Shown piece by piece: positions 34,424 to 34,844 of a DNA stretch of 34,844 nucleotides. The DNA lies in NCBI GenBank assembly GCA_023145965.1, contig JAGLDC010000001.1, positions 1 to 34,844 on the forward strand. The letters run 5' to 3'. Within the stretch, counting starts at the first letter, position 1; every line of letters begins with the position of its first letter. The stretch comes from a bacterium (GTDB lineage Bacteria > UBP14 > UBA6098). The notes below the pieces were generated by a model that was given only the letters and a program-made list of their open reading frames with translations, searched no databases and had not been told where the DNA came from. Made by a program: the position numbers and the translations under genes.

Positions 34424-34844
34424 TGAAAATTGCTATCGACTGTTCTCCGCTTGCAAAAACCCGCACTGGAATTGGCACATACACTTTTAATCTGATTAAG
34501 TCACTTTCAAAAATAGATAGCGAAAATGAATATTATCTTTTCGCACATAGGAATTTTGATTTTGGTGCAGAGTTAGCTTCCAATTTTATTCAGATCAAAC
34601 CTAAGAGAGAATTTACCCGCTCGACACCATGGTTGTTTCGTTCGCTTCCGAAAGAACTTAGACGGAATAAAATAGATATTTTTCACGGCACGAATTTTCT
34701 TATTCCGCCGAATTCAGGTTGTAAAACTATCTCTACAGTTCATGATTTGTCCAGTCTTACAATGCCTTCGAGGCATTCATTTTTGCATAAAATTTCGCAT
34801 AGCCTTTTTTTAAAAAGTTCGCTCAAACGCGCTGATAGGCTAAT
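34423..34844 (+). CDS. family 4 glycosyltransferase (3'-truncated)
   Basis: N-terminal 140 residues of a GT-B enzyme cut by the right edge. It opens MKIAIDCSPLAKTRTGIGTY, with the TGIGTY motif that contacts the donor phosphate in GT4 enzymes. It continues with DIFHGTNFLIPP and STVHDLSSLTMPSRHS, as in mannosyl- or other sugar transferases of this family. ATG 34423 overlaps the previous TAA by one base and is preceded by AGGAGG at six bases. The donor domain is outside the window. Confidence 0.92.
   Translation, partial: MKIAIDCSPLAKTRTGIGTYTFNLIKSLSKIDSENEYYLFAHRNFDFGAELASNFIQIKPKREFTRSTPWLFRSLPKELRRNKIDIFHGTNFLIPPNSGCKTISTVHDLSSLTMPSRHSFLHKISHSLFLKSSLKRADRL

Overview
This window looks like chromosomal DNA from a Gram-negative (diderm), probably uncultivated bacterium. 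The evidence is an LptF/G-type permease, SecDF, several OmpA-like peptidoglycan-binding proteins, outer-membrane beta-barrel candidates and LPS/capsule genes. A TPR-PD40-OmpA protein with PorE-like architecture and a PorV-like barrel domain suggest affinity to the FCB (Fibrobacteres-Chlorobi-Bacteroidetes) group or a related candidate phylum. That placement is inference; there is no rRNA or marker phylogeny here. No tRNA, rRNA, IS element, prophage or CRISPR array was seen. Coding density is high. Many starts are TTG or GTG and are often translationally coupled to the preceding stop codon.

Region 1 (1-6571, + strand) is an ABC-exporter operon. It has four FtsX/MacB-like permeases in the order A1-B1-A2-B2 (A1 truncated by the window edge), one LolD/MacB-type ATPase, and a secreted protein that is probably an outer-membrane beta-barrel. 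The permeases form a duplicated two-gene unit served by a single ATPase. This stretch is visibly richer in G+C than the rest of the window.

Region 2 (6667-8629, - strand) holds a DUF5698/DUF2179 membrane protein and an LptF/LptG-family permease.

Region 3 (8750-14492, + strand) is a compact pilus/competence-like cluster. It contains a ComEA-like helix-hairpin-helix protein, a pseudopilin with an unusual cleavage-site region, PilM-like and PilN-like proteins, and a 933-residue envelope protein with a PorV-like barrel and two OmpA-like domains. The large protein sits where a secretin might be expected. This is the best candidate in the window for an undescribed machine.

Region 4 (14515-18216, + strand) starts with a perfect sigma70-type consensus promoter. 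It drives secD (with an acidic insertion) and secF, followed by an unrecognised 177-residue protein and a strong intrinsic terminator.

Region 5 (18437-21890, + strand) has a PorE-like TPR-PD40-OmpA protein followed by three small membrane proteins: a zinc-ribbon YIP1-family protein, a DUF2752 protein and a PLDc_N-like protein. These converge on mfd (25308-21892, - strand). Upstream of mfd is a roughly 470-bp non-coding stretch with a degenerate inverted repeat.

Region 6 (25781 to the right edge, + strand) is a tightly packed surface-polysaccharide operon. In order it encodes a YkgJ-like cysteine-cluster protein, NadE, arabinose-5-phosphate isomerase (KdsD/KpsF), two different MOP-superfamily flippases, a SAM methyltransferase, and four glycosyltransferases (GT2, GT4, GT2, and a GT4 cut by the window edge). 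Together these genes would support Kdo precursor supply, sugar polymer assembly and export of lipid-linked glycans.
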